A DNA stretch of 64,000 nucleotides from Janibacter limosus NBRC 16128 (GCF_001570985.1 NZ_BCSS01000006.1:1-64000); one strand, 5' to 3'; positions 20,926 through 29,659 are shown, numbered from the stretch's first letter. Numbers and translations are program-made. The notes: generated by a model from the sequence alone, not told the origin.

Positions 20926-21294
20926 GTGCCAACCATCATCGTGCAGCCGTCGGGGGCCGAGATCCTCATCTCGCCCGACGACACCGTGCTGGCCGGTCTG
21001 CAGAAGGCCGGCTATGCGTGCACGGTGGGCTGTCGACGCGGAGGCTGCGGCATCTGCAAGGTGGACGTCCTCGAGGGGTCCTTCACCTACAACCGACCCG
21101 TGGCCGACTCGGTCATCACGGCCGAGGAGCGCACCGACGGCACCTGCCTGAGCTGTCGTGCAGTCCCCGACGTGGACCTGACGATCCAGATGCGAGACGC
21201 ATCCCTGCGCCTCGTCAACCCCCTGCTGGGCCAGCTCAACGCGAAGGCACGCGAGCGTGCCAGGGCGGCCAGCAACGCACCGGAGGAGCAGTAG
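20926..21294 (+). CDS. Plant-type [2Fe-2S] ferredoxin, XylT/DmpQ-like
   Basis: The 122-residue protein carries the chloroplast-type cluster motif Cys36-x4-Cys41-x2-Cys44 with Cys74 or Cys77 as fourth ligand. GAGGGAG six bases ahead supports GTG 20926 rather than the in-frame ATG at 20902. It sits two bases before the catechol 2,3-dioxygenase gene. In Pseudomonas meta pathways the equivalent XylT/DmpQ reduces the inactivated ferric dioxygenase back to the ferrous form, and that role is likely here. Its C-terminal 45 residues extend beyond the usual fold. Confidence 0.88.
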   Translation: MPTIIVQPSGAEILISPDDTVLAGLQKAGYACTVGCRRGGCGICKVDVLEGSFTYNRPVADSVITAEERTDGTCLSCRAVPDVDLTIQMRDASLRLVNPLLGQLNAKARERARAASNAPEEQ

Positions 21295-21296
21295 AC

Positions 21297-22226
21297 ATGG
21301 GCATCATGCGAATGGGGTACGCCCACGTGCGTGTCACCGACATGACCGAGGCCAAGAACCACTACGGGTCGACGATGGGCCTGTACGAGACCCTCGAGGA
21401 CGTCTCCCCCGAGGGCAACAAGCGGGTCTTCTACAAGGGCTGGGACGAGTGGGACCACCACTCCGTCGTCCTCGAGGAGGGCGGTGTCGGCGTCGTCAAG
21501 TACGGCTGGAAGGTGCAGCACGAGGCCGACATCGAGGCCATCGAGAACAAGGCCAAGACCTTCGGGCTGACCGTCGAGCGGATGTCCGCCGGGGAGAACC
21601 CCGAGGTCGGTGACGGCATCCGCTTCACCACCACGAGCGACCACGTCTTCGAGGTCTACCACTCCCAGACGGCCATCGGGACCGAGGTCGGCACGCACAA
21701 CCCCGACCCCTTCCCCCGGCACCTCGTCGGCATCGGTGTCCCGGCCCTCGACCACTCGCTGATCACGGCCGAGGACCCGAAGCTGATGGAGAAGCTGCTC
21801 ATCGACGTCTTCGACTTCTACCCCACCGAGCGGATCCAGACCAGCCTCGAGGACGACCACGAGCTCGCTGGTACCTGGCTGACCTCCAACAACCAGATCC
21901 ACCAGATGGCGATCATCGGCGGGCCGCAGGGCAAGCTGCACCACTTCGCCTTCCGCCTGGACGACTGGAGCCAGGTCGGGCACGCTGCGGACCTGCTGAC
22001 GATGGACGACGTGTCGGTCGACGTCACGCCGACCCGTCACGGCATCACCCGCGGGCAGACGACCTACTTCTTCGACCCGAGCGGCAACCGCAACGAGGTC
22101 TTCGGCGGCGGCTACCTCGCCTTCCCGGACCGCCCGACCAATGTCTGGACGGTCGACCAGATCGGCAAGGGCATCTTCTACCACTCCCGCGAGCTCAACG
22201 AGCGCTTCACGAGCGTCCTCACCTGA
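21297..22226 (+). CDS. dmpB: Catechol 2,3-dioxygenase (extradiol, XylE/DmpB type)
   Basis: This 309-residue vicinal-oxygen-chelate enzyme cleaves catechol to 2-hydroxymuconic semialdehyde. The non-haem iron ligands are visible in the C-terminal domain: His153 (ALDHSL), His215 or His216 (KLHHFAF) and Glu267 (NRNEVFGG). The motif GITRGQTTYFFDPSGNRNEV is characteristic. It overlaps the next gene by one base and follows its reactivating ferredoxin. Length is typical (XylE has 307). Confidence 0.96.
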   Translation: MGIMRMGYAHVRVTDMTEAKNHYGSTMGLYETLEDVSPEGNKRVFYKGWDEWDHHSVVLEEGGVGVVKYGWKVQHEADIEAIENKAKTFGLTVERMSAGENPEVGDGIRFTTTSDHVFEVYHSQTAIGTEVGTHNPDPFPRHLVGIGVPALDHSLITAEDPKLMEKLLIDVFDFYPTERIQTSLEDDHELAGTWLTSNNQIHQMAIIGGPQGKLHHFAFRLDDWSQVGHAADLLTMDDVSVDVTPTRHGITRGQTTYFFDPSGNRNEVFGGGYLAFPDRPTNVWTVDQIGKGIFYHSRELNERFTSVLT

Positions 22227-22654
22227 TGAGCCACACCCGTCGCAGCGCCGTCCTGACCCTCGAGGGGGCCGGGGCGGCGCTGTCCGCTGCCCTGGCGCAC
22301 GCCACCGAGCACGGCCTGCGGATGAACATCGCCGTCGTCGACACCGGTGGCGCGCTGCTGACCTTCGCCCGGATGGACGGCGCCTTCGTCCACTCCGGTC
22401 CGATCGCCATCGACAAGGCGTGCACGACCGTCGGCTTCGGTGGCGCCTCGACCGCCGGGCTGTACGAGGCGCTGTCCCAGGAGGACGCCGTGATCCGGGG
22501 GATCGGTAACCGTCCCGGGGTCGCGGCCTTCGGTGGCGGCATCCCGATCGTGGTCGACGGAGAGCTGGTGGGAGCGATCGGTGCCTCGGGCGGGTCGGCG
22601 CAGGAGGACGAGCAGGTCGCGGCTGCTGGAGCGGCTGCGGTCACCGCTCGCTGA
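22226..22654 (+). CDS. HbpS/GlcG-like (DUF336) protein in catechol operon
   Basis: The 142-residue protein has the GlcG/HbpS fold: AHATEHGLRMNIAVVDTGGALLTFARMDGA, then IAIDKACTTVGF and GGIPIVVDGELVGAIGASGG. Members bind haem or small ligands; many lie in catabolic operons without known activity. The ATG overlaps the dioxygenase stop by one base, so it is made together with it. A role in handling a pathway intermediate or the dioxygenase iron is possible but only inferred. Confidence 0.85.
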   Translation: MSHTRRSAVLTLEGAGAALSAALAHATEHGLRMNIAVVDTGGALLTFARMDGAFVHSGPIAIDKACTTVGFGGASTAGLYEALSQEDAVIRGIGNRPGVAAFGGGIPIVVDGELVGAIGASGGSAQEDEQVAAAGAAAVTAR

Positions 22655-22672
22655 CCTCAGCTCGGACGGACC

Positions 22673-23623
22673 TCAGCTGGCGGTGGCCAGGGTCTGGCTC
22701 GGCAGCTCGCCGTACTTGTCGCGATAGGCCGCGGCGAAGCGGCCCAGGTGGGTCACCCCCCACGACAGCGCCACGTCGGTGACCGTCCCGCCCCGTCCGT
22801 GGACGAGGTCGTCGTGGATGCGCTCGAGCCGCACGTCGTGCAGGTGGGCGAAGGGGGTGGTGCCCACGTGCTCGCGGAAGGACTGCTGCAGCCGACGAAC
22901 GCTCACCCCCGCGATCTCGGCGAGGTCGGCGGGAGACCAGGCCCGCGCGGGGTCGAGCGCGATCGCCTCGATGACCCGGTGGACCGGTCTCGGGCGCAGG
23001 GTGCCACGCGTCGGCGGCTCCTCCGGGACCGCGGCCAGGAGAAGCCCCGTGACGAGCATGCTCGCCACGGAGGCGGCGACCTGCGGGTCGCGGTAGAGGA
23101 CGCCGCCGCAGTCGCGGGCGTTGTCGAAGGTCGTGCGCGCCATCCGGAACCACGCAGCCCCCGCCGGGGTGCGCAGGTCGATGTCGGTCGGGAGCACGAC
23201 GTCCTTGCGGGCGAAGACCCGCTCGCTCTCCCGGCGCAGGTGCTCGGCGTCGATACGCAGCCCGAGTACGTCCGCGTCTGGGGTCCACGCCGGCATCCGC
23301 GCGGGGGTGTCCGCGGGGAAGGCCGTCGCCTGACCGGGGCCGGCGTCGAAGTCGAGGCTGCCGATGCGTGAGGCGAGGTGGCCGCTCAGCGGGATGTTGA
23401 CCGCGACCGCTCCGGGGTGGTCGGACTCGATGCCGACCGTCGCGCCGAAGCGGATGTGCGCCAGCCGGCAGCTGCCGAGGTCGATGACCTCCAGGCCGGA
23501 TGCTGCGGCCTCCCGCGGGGAGGAGCTTGGGTGCATCGCGTGCGGGAAGTAGGCATCGGCGAGCGCCTCCTGTAGCCCCTCCCAGTCCTCGAACCGGGGG
23601 GCGGTCTCCCGAAGGTGCTTCAT
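22673..23623 (-). CDS. AraC/XylS-type transcriptional regulator
   Basis: GAGAGGAG before ATG 23623 fixes the start and gives 316 residues. The N-terminal 200 residues form an AraC-binding-like sensor (FGATVGIESDHPGAVAVNIPLSGH). The C-terminal 100 have the double helix-turn-helix: WSPADLAEIAGVSVRRLQQSF and VTDVALSWGVTHLGRFAAAY. It is transcribed away from the phenol hydroxylase genes, and the 235-bp gap between them carries a direct repeat of AraC type. It most likely activates the phenol hydroxylase operon in response to phenol or an analogue. Confidence 0.9.
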   Translation of the reverse strand: MKHLRETAPRFEDWEGLQEALADAYFPHAMHPSSSPREAAASGLEVIDLGSCRLAHIRFGATVGIESDHPGAVAVNIPLSGHLASRIGSLDFDAGPGQATAFPADTPARMPAWTPDADVLGLRIDAEHLRRESERVFARKDVVLPTDIDLRTPAGAAWFRMARTTFDNARDCGGVLYRDPQVAASVASMLVTGLLLAAVPEEPPTRGTLRPRPVHRVIEAIALDPARAWSPADLAEIAGVSVRRLQQSFREHVGTTPFAHLHDVRLERIHDDLVHGRGGTVTDVALSWGVTHLGRFAAAYRDKYGELPSQTLATAS

Positions 23624-23727
23624 CGCACTCCTCTCGCGATCATCACTGCTCCATCGATGATGACCTCCACCAGTCTCCCACCTCGAGGCGTTCCGGACCA
23701 CGGAACACCTCTGGCCAACCAGCCGGG

Positions 23728-23760
23728 TGCGTCAGGTGGACAGAGGTTGCGTCGGGTGGA
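23728..23760 (+). promoter_or_regulatory. Candidate AraC-type operator (direct repeat)
   Basis: Two 13-base repeats, TGCGTCAGGTGGA (23728-23740) and TGCGTCGGGTGGA (23748-23760), differ at one base and have a period of exactly 20 bp. AraC/XylS activators typically bind such tandem half-sites about two helical turns apart. The pair lies 98 bp before the first gene of the phenol hydroxylase operon and beside the divergent AraC gene. Confidence 0.6.
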
Positions 23761-23858
23761 TCGTGGGGAGCCCGCGACCGGCCTACGTTCGTCAGCACAC
23801 ATCACATCGGGGTGATGGGCGAAGCCCGTACTCCGATCGACCCTAGGGAGACGAGCGG

Positions 23859-24299
23859 ATGACGCCCTTCATGACCCGCGTGGCCGAGCTTGTCGGCACA
23901 CCGGAGCAGGACCTGGCCGGGCTGGCCCCGGGCGGCACCACCGTCCCGGAGACCCGCATCAGCAAGCGTGTCGCGACCGGGACCGGCGCCGACCGGCACG
24001 TCGCTCTGCGCTCGCTGGCCGAGCAGTACGTCTGCGAGGGCAACGCGATCCTCGGCCCCGGCCGAGAGCACCTCGACCTCGTCGACGAGGCCCTCCCCGA
24101 CGAGCTGGCCTTCACCGTCACCTACGGCGACGCCGGCGCGCGCTGCTCGACGGCCTTCGCCGACGGGCGCGCCTTCGGCCGGATCGTCGGCACCTTCGAC
24201 GAAGGGGACGAAGCGCGCGAGCTCGTCGGTCCTGACGCCCTGCCGGACCTGCTGGTCCAGCTCCTGGAGGCCGGCGCCGACACGCCGACCTCCGCCTGA
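23859..24299 (+). CDS. Unrecognised 146-residue protein in phenol hydroxylase P0 position
   Basis: I do not recognise this protein. It precedes the P1 gene, where DmpK (P0, about 90 residues, an assembly factor) is expected, but it is longer and I see no DmpK motif. Visible parts are ALRSLAEQYVCEGNAILGPG, then an ELAFTVTYGDAGARCSTAFADG segment suggestive of a small alpha/beta domain, and an acidic Leu-rich C-terminus. There are no membrane or signal sequences. It shares the operon with P1 (37-base gap). It may replace P0 or be a new component; an in-frame ATG at 23871 is an alternative start. Confidence 0.7.
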   Translation: MTPFMTRVAELVGTPEQDLAGLAPGGTTVPETRISKRVATGTGADRHVALRSLAEQYVCEGNAILGPGREHLDLVDEALPDELAFTVTYGDAGARCSTAFADGRAFGRIVGTFDEGDEARELVGPDALPDLLVQLLEAGADTPTSA

Positions 24300-24336
24300 C
24301 CCCCCTTCGCCCCACCACGACCGAGGAGAACGTCCA

Positions 24337-25347
24337 GTGCAGTACGAACTCAAGACCCAGGTCATCGAACCCCAGCGGCAGACCTTCACCCACATCGCGA
24401 AGCGCTATGGCGACAAGCCGGCCTCGCGCTATCTCGAGGGCACCATCGACGTGCAGCCGAAGGAGAACTTCCACTACCGGCCCACCTGGGACCCGACGCG
24501 GGAGATCTACGACGACTCCTACAGCGTCTTCCGGCTGACTGACACCTACTCCTTCCTTGACCCGCGGCAGTTCTACTACGCCCCCTACGTCACGGCCCGG
24601 GCCGCTCACCACGAGGCCTTCGCCACCTCGCTGCAGTACATCGAGGACCGTGGCCTGCTCGAGCGCCTCTCCGACGGCTGGAAGGGCGTGCTCACCGAGC
24701 TCGTCGTCCCGCTGCGCCACCTGGAGAGCGCCGGTCAGCTGATCCTCTGCGGCATGGCTCGCTTCGCCTTCGGCGCCACGATCACCCAGGCGGCGGCCTA
24801 CTCCGGCTTCGACCGGGTCGGCAATGCCCAGGTCCTCAGCCGCGCGGGCATCGCCCTGGGTGGCGGAACCGCCGACCTCCTGACCGAGGCCAAGGAGCAC
24901 TGGATGGACGACGCGGCGCTGCAGCCCCTGCGCAAGCTCGCCGAGGAGACCATCGTCGAGTCCGACTGGGGTGTCGCGCTCCTGCAGCTCGACGCCGTCG
25001 ACCACCTGCTCTACGACCTGCTCTACCGCTACCTCGACGACGAGGCCGTCAACAGCGGGGCGCCCGCCTACTCGCTCATCTCGCAGCACATGTCGAGCTG
25101 GTTCGACGACAACCGCAAGTGGATCGACGCCCTGTACAAGGCCTGGCGTGCCGACCCCGAGCTCGGTGAGACCAATTCCGCGCTGCTCGCCGAGCACGGC
25201 GCCGCCGCTGTCGACACGGCACTGGAGGCGGTCACCCCCTTCGCCGCCCGGATCGAGGAGCTGCTCGGCGACGGGATCAAGGCCGTCGACCGGATCACCG
25301 CCAAGGCCGCCGAGGTGCGCTCCGCGCACACCGGCGAGCAGGCCTGA
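24337..25347 (+). CDS. dmpL: Phenol hydroxylase P1, oxygenase beta subunit (DmpL type)
   Basis: The 336-residue protein matches the small diiron-protein subunit of multicomponent phenol hydroxylases: RQTFTHIAKRYGDKPASRYLEG, NFHYRPTWDP and FLDPRQFYYAPYVTARA are family hallmarks. It supports the hydroxylase alpha subunit and lacks diiron ligands. GAGGAGA precedes GTG 24337. Length equals that of DmpL (about 331). Confidence 0.93.
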   Translation: MQYELKTQVIEPQRQTFTHIAKRYGDKPASRYLEGTIDVQPKENFHYRPTWDPTREIYDDSYSVFRLTDTYSFLDPRQFYYAPYVTARAAHHEAFATSLQYIEDRGLLERLSDGWKGVLTELVVPLRHLESAGQLILCGMARFAFGATITQAAAYSGFDRVGNAQVLSRAGIALGGGTADLLTEAKEHWMDDAALQPLRKLAEETIVESDWGVALLQLDAVDHLLYDLLYRYLDDEAVNSGAPAYSLISQHMSSWFDDNRKWIDALYKAWRADPELGETNSALLAEHGAAAVDTALEAVTPFAARIEELLGDGIKAVDRITAKAAEVRSAHTGEQA

Positions 25348-25362
25348 GAGAAGGAGAGCGCC

Positions 25363-25677
25363 ATGAGCGAGCAGACAACAGCTGATCAGACCCAGACCAA
25401 GACCGTGCGCGATGTCGGCGTCGTCATCCAGGAGTCCGAGAACAACCGGCCCGTCATCGAGGCCATCGAGCAGGACAACCCCGAGTGCACCGTCATGCAC
25501 ACCCCGGGCCTCGTTCGGATCACTGCACCCGGACGGATCGTGATCAACCAGGAGACTGTCGAGGAGAAGGTCGGGCGCGAGTGGGAGACCCACGAGTTCC
25601 AGATGTCCATCGTCAGCTACTTCGGCAACATCCAGGAATGGGATGACGACGAGATCGTCATCGCCTGGGACCACTGA
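25363..25677 (+). CDS. dmpM: Phenol hydroxylase P2, effector protein (MmoB/DmpM family)
   Basis: The 104-residue cofactorless effector has the family pattern RDVGVVIQESENNRPVIEAI and VRITAPGRIVINQETVEEKVG. It binds the hydroxylase and tunes substrate access to the diiron centre. An N-terminal Gln/Thr-rich stretch of about 15 residues precedes the domain. AGGAG stands before the ATG. It is needed for turnover in homologous systems. Confidence 0.93.
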   Translation: MSEQTTADQTQTKTVRDVGVVIQESENNRPVIEAIEQDNPECTVMHTPGLVRITAPGRIVINQETVEEKVGREWETHEFQMSIVSYFGNIQEWDDDEIVIAWDH

Positions 25678-25768
25678 GCAGGGGGTCTCGAGGCTCGGCC
25701 GCAGCCGGCCTCGCACCTCGACCCGCGTGAAGAACAGACCGAACAACGACGTTCACAGGAGACGTGAG

Positions 25769-27340
25769 ATGACTCTCGCACCCGAGAAGAAGAGCAAGAA
25801 GCCCAAGAAGTTGTCGATGAAGGCCCGCTACGAGGCCCTCACCCGCGGACTCGACTGGGAGCCCAGCTATGTGACCAAGGACGAGATGTTCCCGCACCTC
25901 GAGTACGAGGGCATCAAGATCCACGACTGGGCGGCCTGGGAGGACCCCTTCCGCCTGACGATCGACTCGTACTGCAAGTACCAGGCGGAGAAGGACAAGC
26001 GCCTCTATGCCGTCATCGACGGCTTCGCCCAGGGCCAGGGCCACCTCGGCCTCACCGACGCCTCCTATCTCAACGCGATGAAGCTCTTCATCCAGGGCGT
26101 CACCCCGCTGGAGTACGGCGCGCACCGCCACTTCGCCTACCTCGCTCGGCACTTCGCCGGCCCCGGCCCGCGCTTCGCGGCCCTGTGCCAGTCGATCGAC
26201 GAGATCCGGCACATGCAGACCGAGATCCACACCCTGAGCAACTACAACAAGCACTACTCGGGCTTCCACAACTGGCCCGAGCAGTTCGACCGGGTCTGGT
26301 ACCTGTCGGTTCCCAAGAGCTTCTTCGAGGACGCCCTCTCCTGCGGGCCCTTCGAGTTCCTCATCGCCGTCGGGTTCTCCTTCGAGTACCTGCTGACCAA
26401 CCTGCTCTTCGTGCCCTTCATGTCCGGCGCGTCCTTCAACGGTGACCTGCCGACGATGACCTTCGGCTTCTCCGCGCAGTCCGACGAGTCGCGTCACATG
26501 ACCCTCGGCCTCGAGGCGATCAAGTTCCTCCTCGAGCAGGACGAGGCCAATGTCGAGATCGTCCAGGGCTGGATCGACAAGTGGTTCTGGCGCTCCTACC
26601 GCGTCACGGCGCTCATCGCCCAGATGCTCGACTACATGCTGCCGCGCAAGGTCATGAGCTGGAAGGAGTCCTTCGAGCTGTACTTCGAGGAGCAGATGCT
26701 CGGCGGCCTCTTCCAGGACCTCGCCTTCTACGGCATCAAGCCCCCGCGCCACGTCGAGGACGCCATCAAGGAGAAGGAGGTCCTCTCCCACCAGGTGTAC
26801 TGGACCCTCTACCAGTTCTCCTTCGCCGCCGGATTCACGACGAGCGCTCCGACCGACGAGCACCTCGACTGGCTGTCGCAGGCATACCCGGACACCTTCG
26901 ACACGTACTACCGGCCGCTGTGGGAGAAGGAGAAGAAGAACATCGAGAACGGCGGGCGTCACTTCGCTCGCGGCCTGCCGCAGCTGTGCCAGGTCTGCCA
27001 GGTCCCGATGCTCTTCACCGAGCCGGGCGAGCCCAATGTCCTCGCCCAGCACGAGTCCGAGTTCGAGGGCGAGATCTACCACACCTGCTCCAACGGGTGT
27101 CAGTGGATCTTCGACCGCGAGCCGGAGAAGTACCGCCAGGCGTGGCTGCCCGTCCATCAGATCCTCCAGGGCAACTGCGGTGGCCCGTCCATCCCGGAGG
27201 TCCTCGACTGGTACGGCCTGCAGGACGGTGACGCGGGTGAGTACCTCGGCTCGCGCGACCACAAGAACTGGGTGGCCTGGCAGGGCGAGGCTGCGGCAGA
27301 GACGAGCACGGTAAGCGACGAGACGAAGGCAGGTGCCTGA
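25769..27340 (+). CDS. dmpN: Phenol hydroxylase P3, diiron oxygenase alpha subunit (DmpN type)
   Basis: This 523-residue catalytic subunit hydroxylates phenol to catechol using O2. All diiron ligands are present: Glu115 (PLEYGAHR), Glu145 and His148 (DEIRH), Glu206 (FSFEYLL), Glu240 and His243 (DESRH). A C-terminal region has paired cysteines (LCQVCQVP and CSNGCQWIF) of YHS type. CAGGAGACGTGAG upstream supports ATG 25769. Length matches DmpN (517). Related benzene and toluene hydroxylases share the layout, so substrate range is not proven. Confidence 0.95.
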   Translation: MTLAPEKKSKKPKKLSMKARYEALTRGLDWEPSYVTKDEMFPHLEYEGIKIHDWAAWEDPFRLTIDSYCKYQAEKDKRLYAVIDGFAQGQGHLGLTDASYLNAMKLFIQGVTPLEYGAHRHFAYLARHFAGPGPRFAALCQSIDEIRHMQTEIHTLSNYNKHYSGFHNWPEQFDRVWYLSVPKSFFEDALSCGPFEFLIAVGFSFEYLLTNLLFVPFMSGASFNGDLPTMTFGFSAQSDESRHMTLGLEAIKFLLEQDEANVEIVQGWIDKWFWRSYRVTALIAQMLDYMLPRKVMSWKESFELYFEEQMLGGLFQDLAFYGIKPPRHVEDAIKEKEVLSHQVYWTLYQFSFAAGFTTSAPTDEHLDWLSQAYPDTFDTYYRPLWEKEKKNIENGGRHFARGLPQLCQVCQVPMLFTEPGEPNVLAQHESEFEGEIYHTCSNGCQWIFDREPEKYRQAWLPVHQILQGNCGGPSIPEVLDWYGLQDGDAGEYLGSRDHKNWVAWQGEAAAETSTVSDETKAGA

Positions 27341-27341
27341 C

Positions 27342-27668
27342 ATGGCGATCAAGAGCCTGGGCGAGTACAACTTCCCCTCGCGGTCCGCCGCAGAGAACTA
27401 CGGCGACGACCAGCTCGTGTCCGTGTGGTTCCAGGACACGCTGTGGTTCGCCGCACCGGTCATGTTCCGCGCGCCGCGCGAGATGACCTGGGCGGACTTC
27501 CGGACCCAGATGTTCGTGCCCTTCGCCGAGGAGGACCCGGACTACGACCCGGCCGCCGGCCGGGCGTGGACCCTGCACGGCAAGCCCTTCGAGCCGCAGG
27601 ACGGCCAGACCCTCGCCGAGCTCGGCGTCCGGCACAAGGACGTCATCGGCACCCGCGTGGCTGCCTGA
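27342..27668 (+). CDS. dmpO: Phenol hydroxylase P4 subunit (DmpO, gamma)
   Basis: The 108-residue protein has the P4 patterns VSVWFQDTLWFAAPVMFRAP and the C-terminal WTLHGKPFEPQDGQTLAELG then HKDVIGTR. It is the small hydroxylase subunit. ATG 27342, two bases after the P3 stop, is preferred over a GTG at 27333 inside P3. Confidence 0.91.
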   Translation: MAIKSLGEYNFPSRSAAENYGDDQLVSVWFQDTLWFAAPVMFRAPREMTWADFRTQMFVPFAEEDPDYDPAAGRAWTLHGKPFEPQDGQTLAELGVRHKDVIGTRVAA

Positions 27669-27703
27669 AGCTGCCCCCTTCGTCCCGCTCCAGGAGAGAA
27701 ACC

Positions 27704-28801
27704 ATGACCAAGTACACGATCACCGTCGAACCCGTGGGCCGCGAGGTCCAGTGCGACGAGGACCAGACGATCCTCGATGCCTGCCTCCGGGCGGGGGTGT
27801 GGCTGCCCCACAGCTGCACCCACGGCACCTGCGCCACCTGCAAGGTGGACAAGCTCGACGGTGAGGTGGACCTCGGTGAGGCGAGCACCTTCGCCCTCAT
27901 GGACTTCGAGCGGGACGAAGGGAAGCTGCTCACCTGCTGCGCCAAACCGCGGGAGGACGTGACGATCGAGGCCGACCTCGACGTGGACGAGGACATGGAG
28001 GTCTTCCCGGTCGAGGACTACACCGGCACCGTCGTCGTCCTCGAGGACATCGCGCAGGACACCAAGCGACTGGTCGTCGAGCTCGACCGCGAGATCGGCT
28101 TCAACGCCGGCCAGTACATGAAGTTCTCCGTGCCGGTCGCCGACGGTGACGAAGCGGTCGATCGCACCTGGTCGATCGGCTCGCCCCCCGGCGAGACCAC
28201 GCGCCTGGAGTTCCACATCCGCAATGTCCCCGGTGGACGCGGCACCGACGGCTGGGTCTTCGCCACCCTCGCGGAGGGCGAGCAGGTGCGGATGTCGGGG
28301 CCGTACGGCCGCTTCGTGCTCAAGACCGGCGACGACAAGCACGCGATCCTCGTCGGGGGTGGCACCGGCGTCGCGCCGCTGAAGTCGATGGTGCGGCACG
28401 CCTTCGAGGCCGGCGAGTACGAGGGCGAGATCACCCTCTACGCCGGAGGGCGTACCCGTGCCCACCTCTACGACGTCGAGGCCTTCAGAATGTTGCACGA
28501 CGAGTACCCGCTATTTACGTACCGGCCCTGCCTCTCCGACGAGACCCCCGAGGACGTCGCGGCGGACGGTGACGACCCGGACGGCTACGCCTACGGCATG
28601 GTCACGACGGTCATCGAGGCCGACCACGAGCGGCTCATCGGCTGCCGTGGCTACCTGTGCGGTCCCCCGCCGATGGTGGACGCGGCCCTGAAGACCCTGA
28701 TGAGCCGGCGGCTGTTCCCCCGGGACATCTTCCGGGAGGACTTCTTCGACGAGTCCGACAAGAACGGCTCCGGGCTGAAGAGCCCGCTCATCAAGCGATG
28801 A
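27704..28801 (+). CDS. dmpP: Phenol hydroxylase P5, NADH:ferredoxin-type reductase (DmpP)
   Basis: The 365-residue reductase passes electrons from NADH via FAD and [2Fe-2S] to P3. The N-terminal ferredoxin domain has Cys38-x4-Cys43-x2-Cys46 and Cys78. Next come the FAD motif RTWSIGSPP, the NAD-binding GGGTGVAPLKSM and CGPPPMVDAA near the end. AGGAGAG precedes the ATG. Around 28485-28523 a run of codons rare in this window (AGA, TTG, CTA, TTT) interrupts the GC-rich usage. It is the last gene of the operon and converges on an IclR gene. Confidence 0.95.
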   Translation: MTKYTITVEPVGREVQCDEDQTILDACLRAGVWLPHSCTHGTCATCKVDKLDGEVDLGEASTFALMDFERDEGKLLTCCAKPREDVTIEADLDVDEDMEVFPVEDYTGTVVVLEDIAQDTKRLVVELDREIGFNAGQYMKFSVPVADGDEAVDRTWSIGSPPGETTRLEFHIRNVPGGRGTDGWVFATLAEGEQVRMSGPYGRFVLKTGDDKHAILVGGGTGVAPLKSMVRHAFEAGEYEGEITLYAGGRTRAHLYDVEAFRMLHDEYPLFTYRPCLSDETPEDVAADGDDPDGYAYGMVTTVIEADHERLIGCRGYLCGPPPMVDAALKTLMSRRLFPRDIFREDFFDESDKNGSGLKSPLIKR

Positions 28802-28832
28802 CCCTGAGCTGACGACCAAGGCCGACGGTGAG

Positions 28833-29594
28833 CTACAGGCCGGCGTCCCGCAGCTGTCGCGAGAGCGTGAAGGCTGCGGTGCGCACGGCCACCCCCAGGA
28901 GGGGCAGGTCCATCCGCGGGGTGTGCCCCGTGACCGACAGAGCGGCCCGGATCTTCTTGTCCGCGCCGAAGACGGGCGCTGCGACGCACGAGACCCCGAG
29001 GTGGGACTCCTCGTGGTCGTAGGAGGTGCCGACCGTGCGGATGTCCTGCAGGGCCCTGGTGAGCCCGGCCGGTGTGGAGATCGTGCGCGGTGTCATCGGG
29101 TCGAGGCCCGCCTCGACCCGCTCGGCCACGACCGCCTGCGGCGAGTACGCGAGCAACGCCTTGCCCACGCCCGTGGCGTGGGCGGGAAGTCGGCCACCGA
29201 CGCTCGAGGCGAGTGGCAGACCGCCGTGCACGATCTCGACGTAGACGACCTCGACCCCGTCGAGCACCGCCAGGTGGACCTGCCGGTCGGTCGCGTGGTG
29301 CAGGTCGAGCATCAGCGGCCGAGCCGCCTGGGCGAGCGTGCGAGGGAGGGGGACGCTCGAGCCGAGCTCGAAGAGGCGAACCCCGAGCGTCAGCCGGGCA
29401 TCCGCAGAGCGCTCCACGAGGCGCTCCTCGAGCAGCTGCCCGACGAGCCGGTGGACGCTCCCCTTCGCCAGTCCCGTTGCGGCAGCGAGCTCACTGATGC
29501 CGACCGACCCCGGCGCCTGCTCGATGACGGTGAGGATCGCGGTGATCCGGCCCACCACCGACAGCGGTGGCTCGTTTCGTTGATCGGAACGCAC
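28833..29594 (-). CDS. IclR-family transcriptional regulator
   Basis: The 253-residue regulator has an N-terminal winged helix-turn-helix (residues about 15-75: VGISELAAATGLAKGSVHRLVGQL) and a GAF-like effector domain with HATGVGKALLAY and DHEESHLGVSCVAAPVF. It starts at a GTG directly behind AAGGA, an unusually tight spacing, so the true start is uncertain. It faces away from a second IclR gene and may repress the phenol hydroxylase or lower operon. The ligand is unknown. Confidence 0.88.
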   Translation of the reverse strand: MRSDQRNEPPLSVVGRITAILTVIEQAPGSVGISELAAATGLAKGSVHRLVGQLLEERLVERSADARLTLGVRLFELGSSVPLPRTLAQAARPLMLDLHHATDRQVHLAVLDGVEVVYVEIVHGGLPLASSVGGRLPAHATGVGKALLAYSPQAVVAERVEAGLDPMTPRTISTPAGLTRALQDIRTVGTSYDHEESHLGVSCVAAPVFGADKKIRAALSVTGHTPRMDLPLLGVAVRTAAFTLSRQLRDAGL

Positions 29595-29659
29595 TCCTTG
29601 ATCATGCCCCAGTCCGGGGCGACAGTGAACGCACCGACCCAGAGAAAGTGTGGACGACG

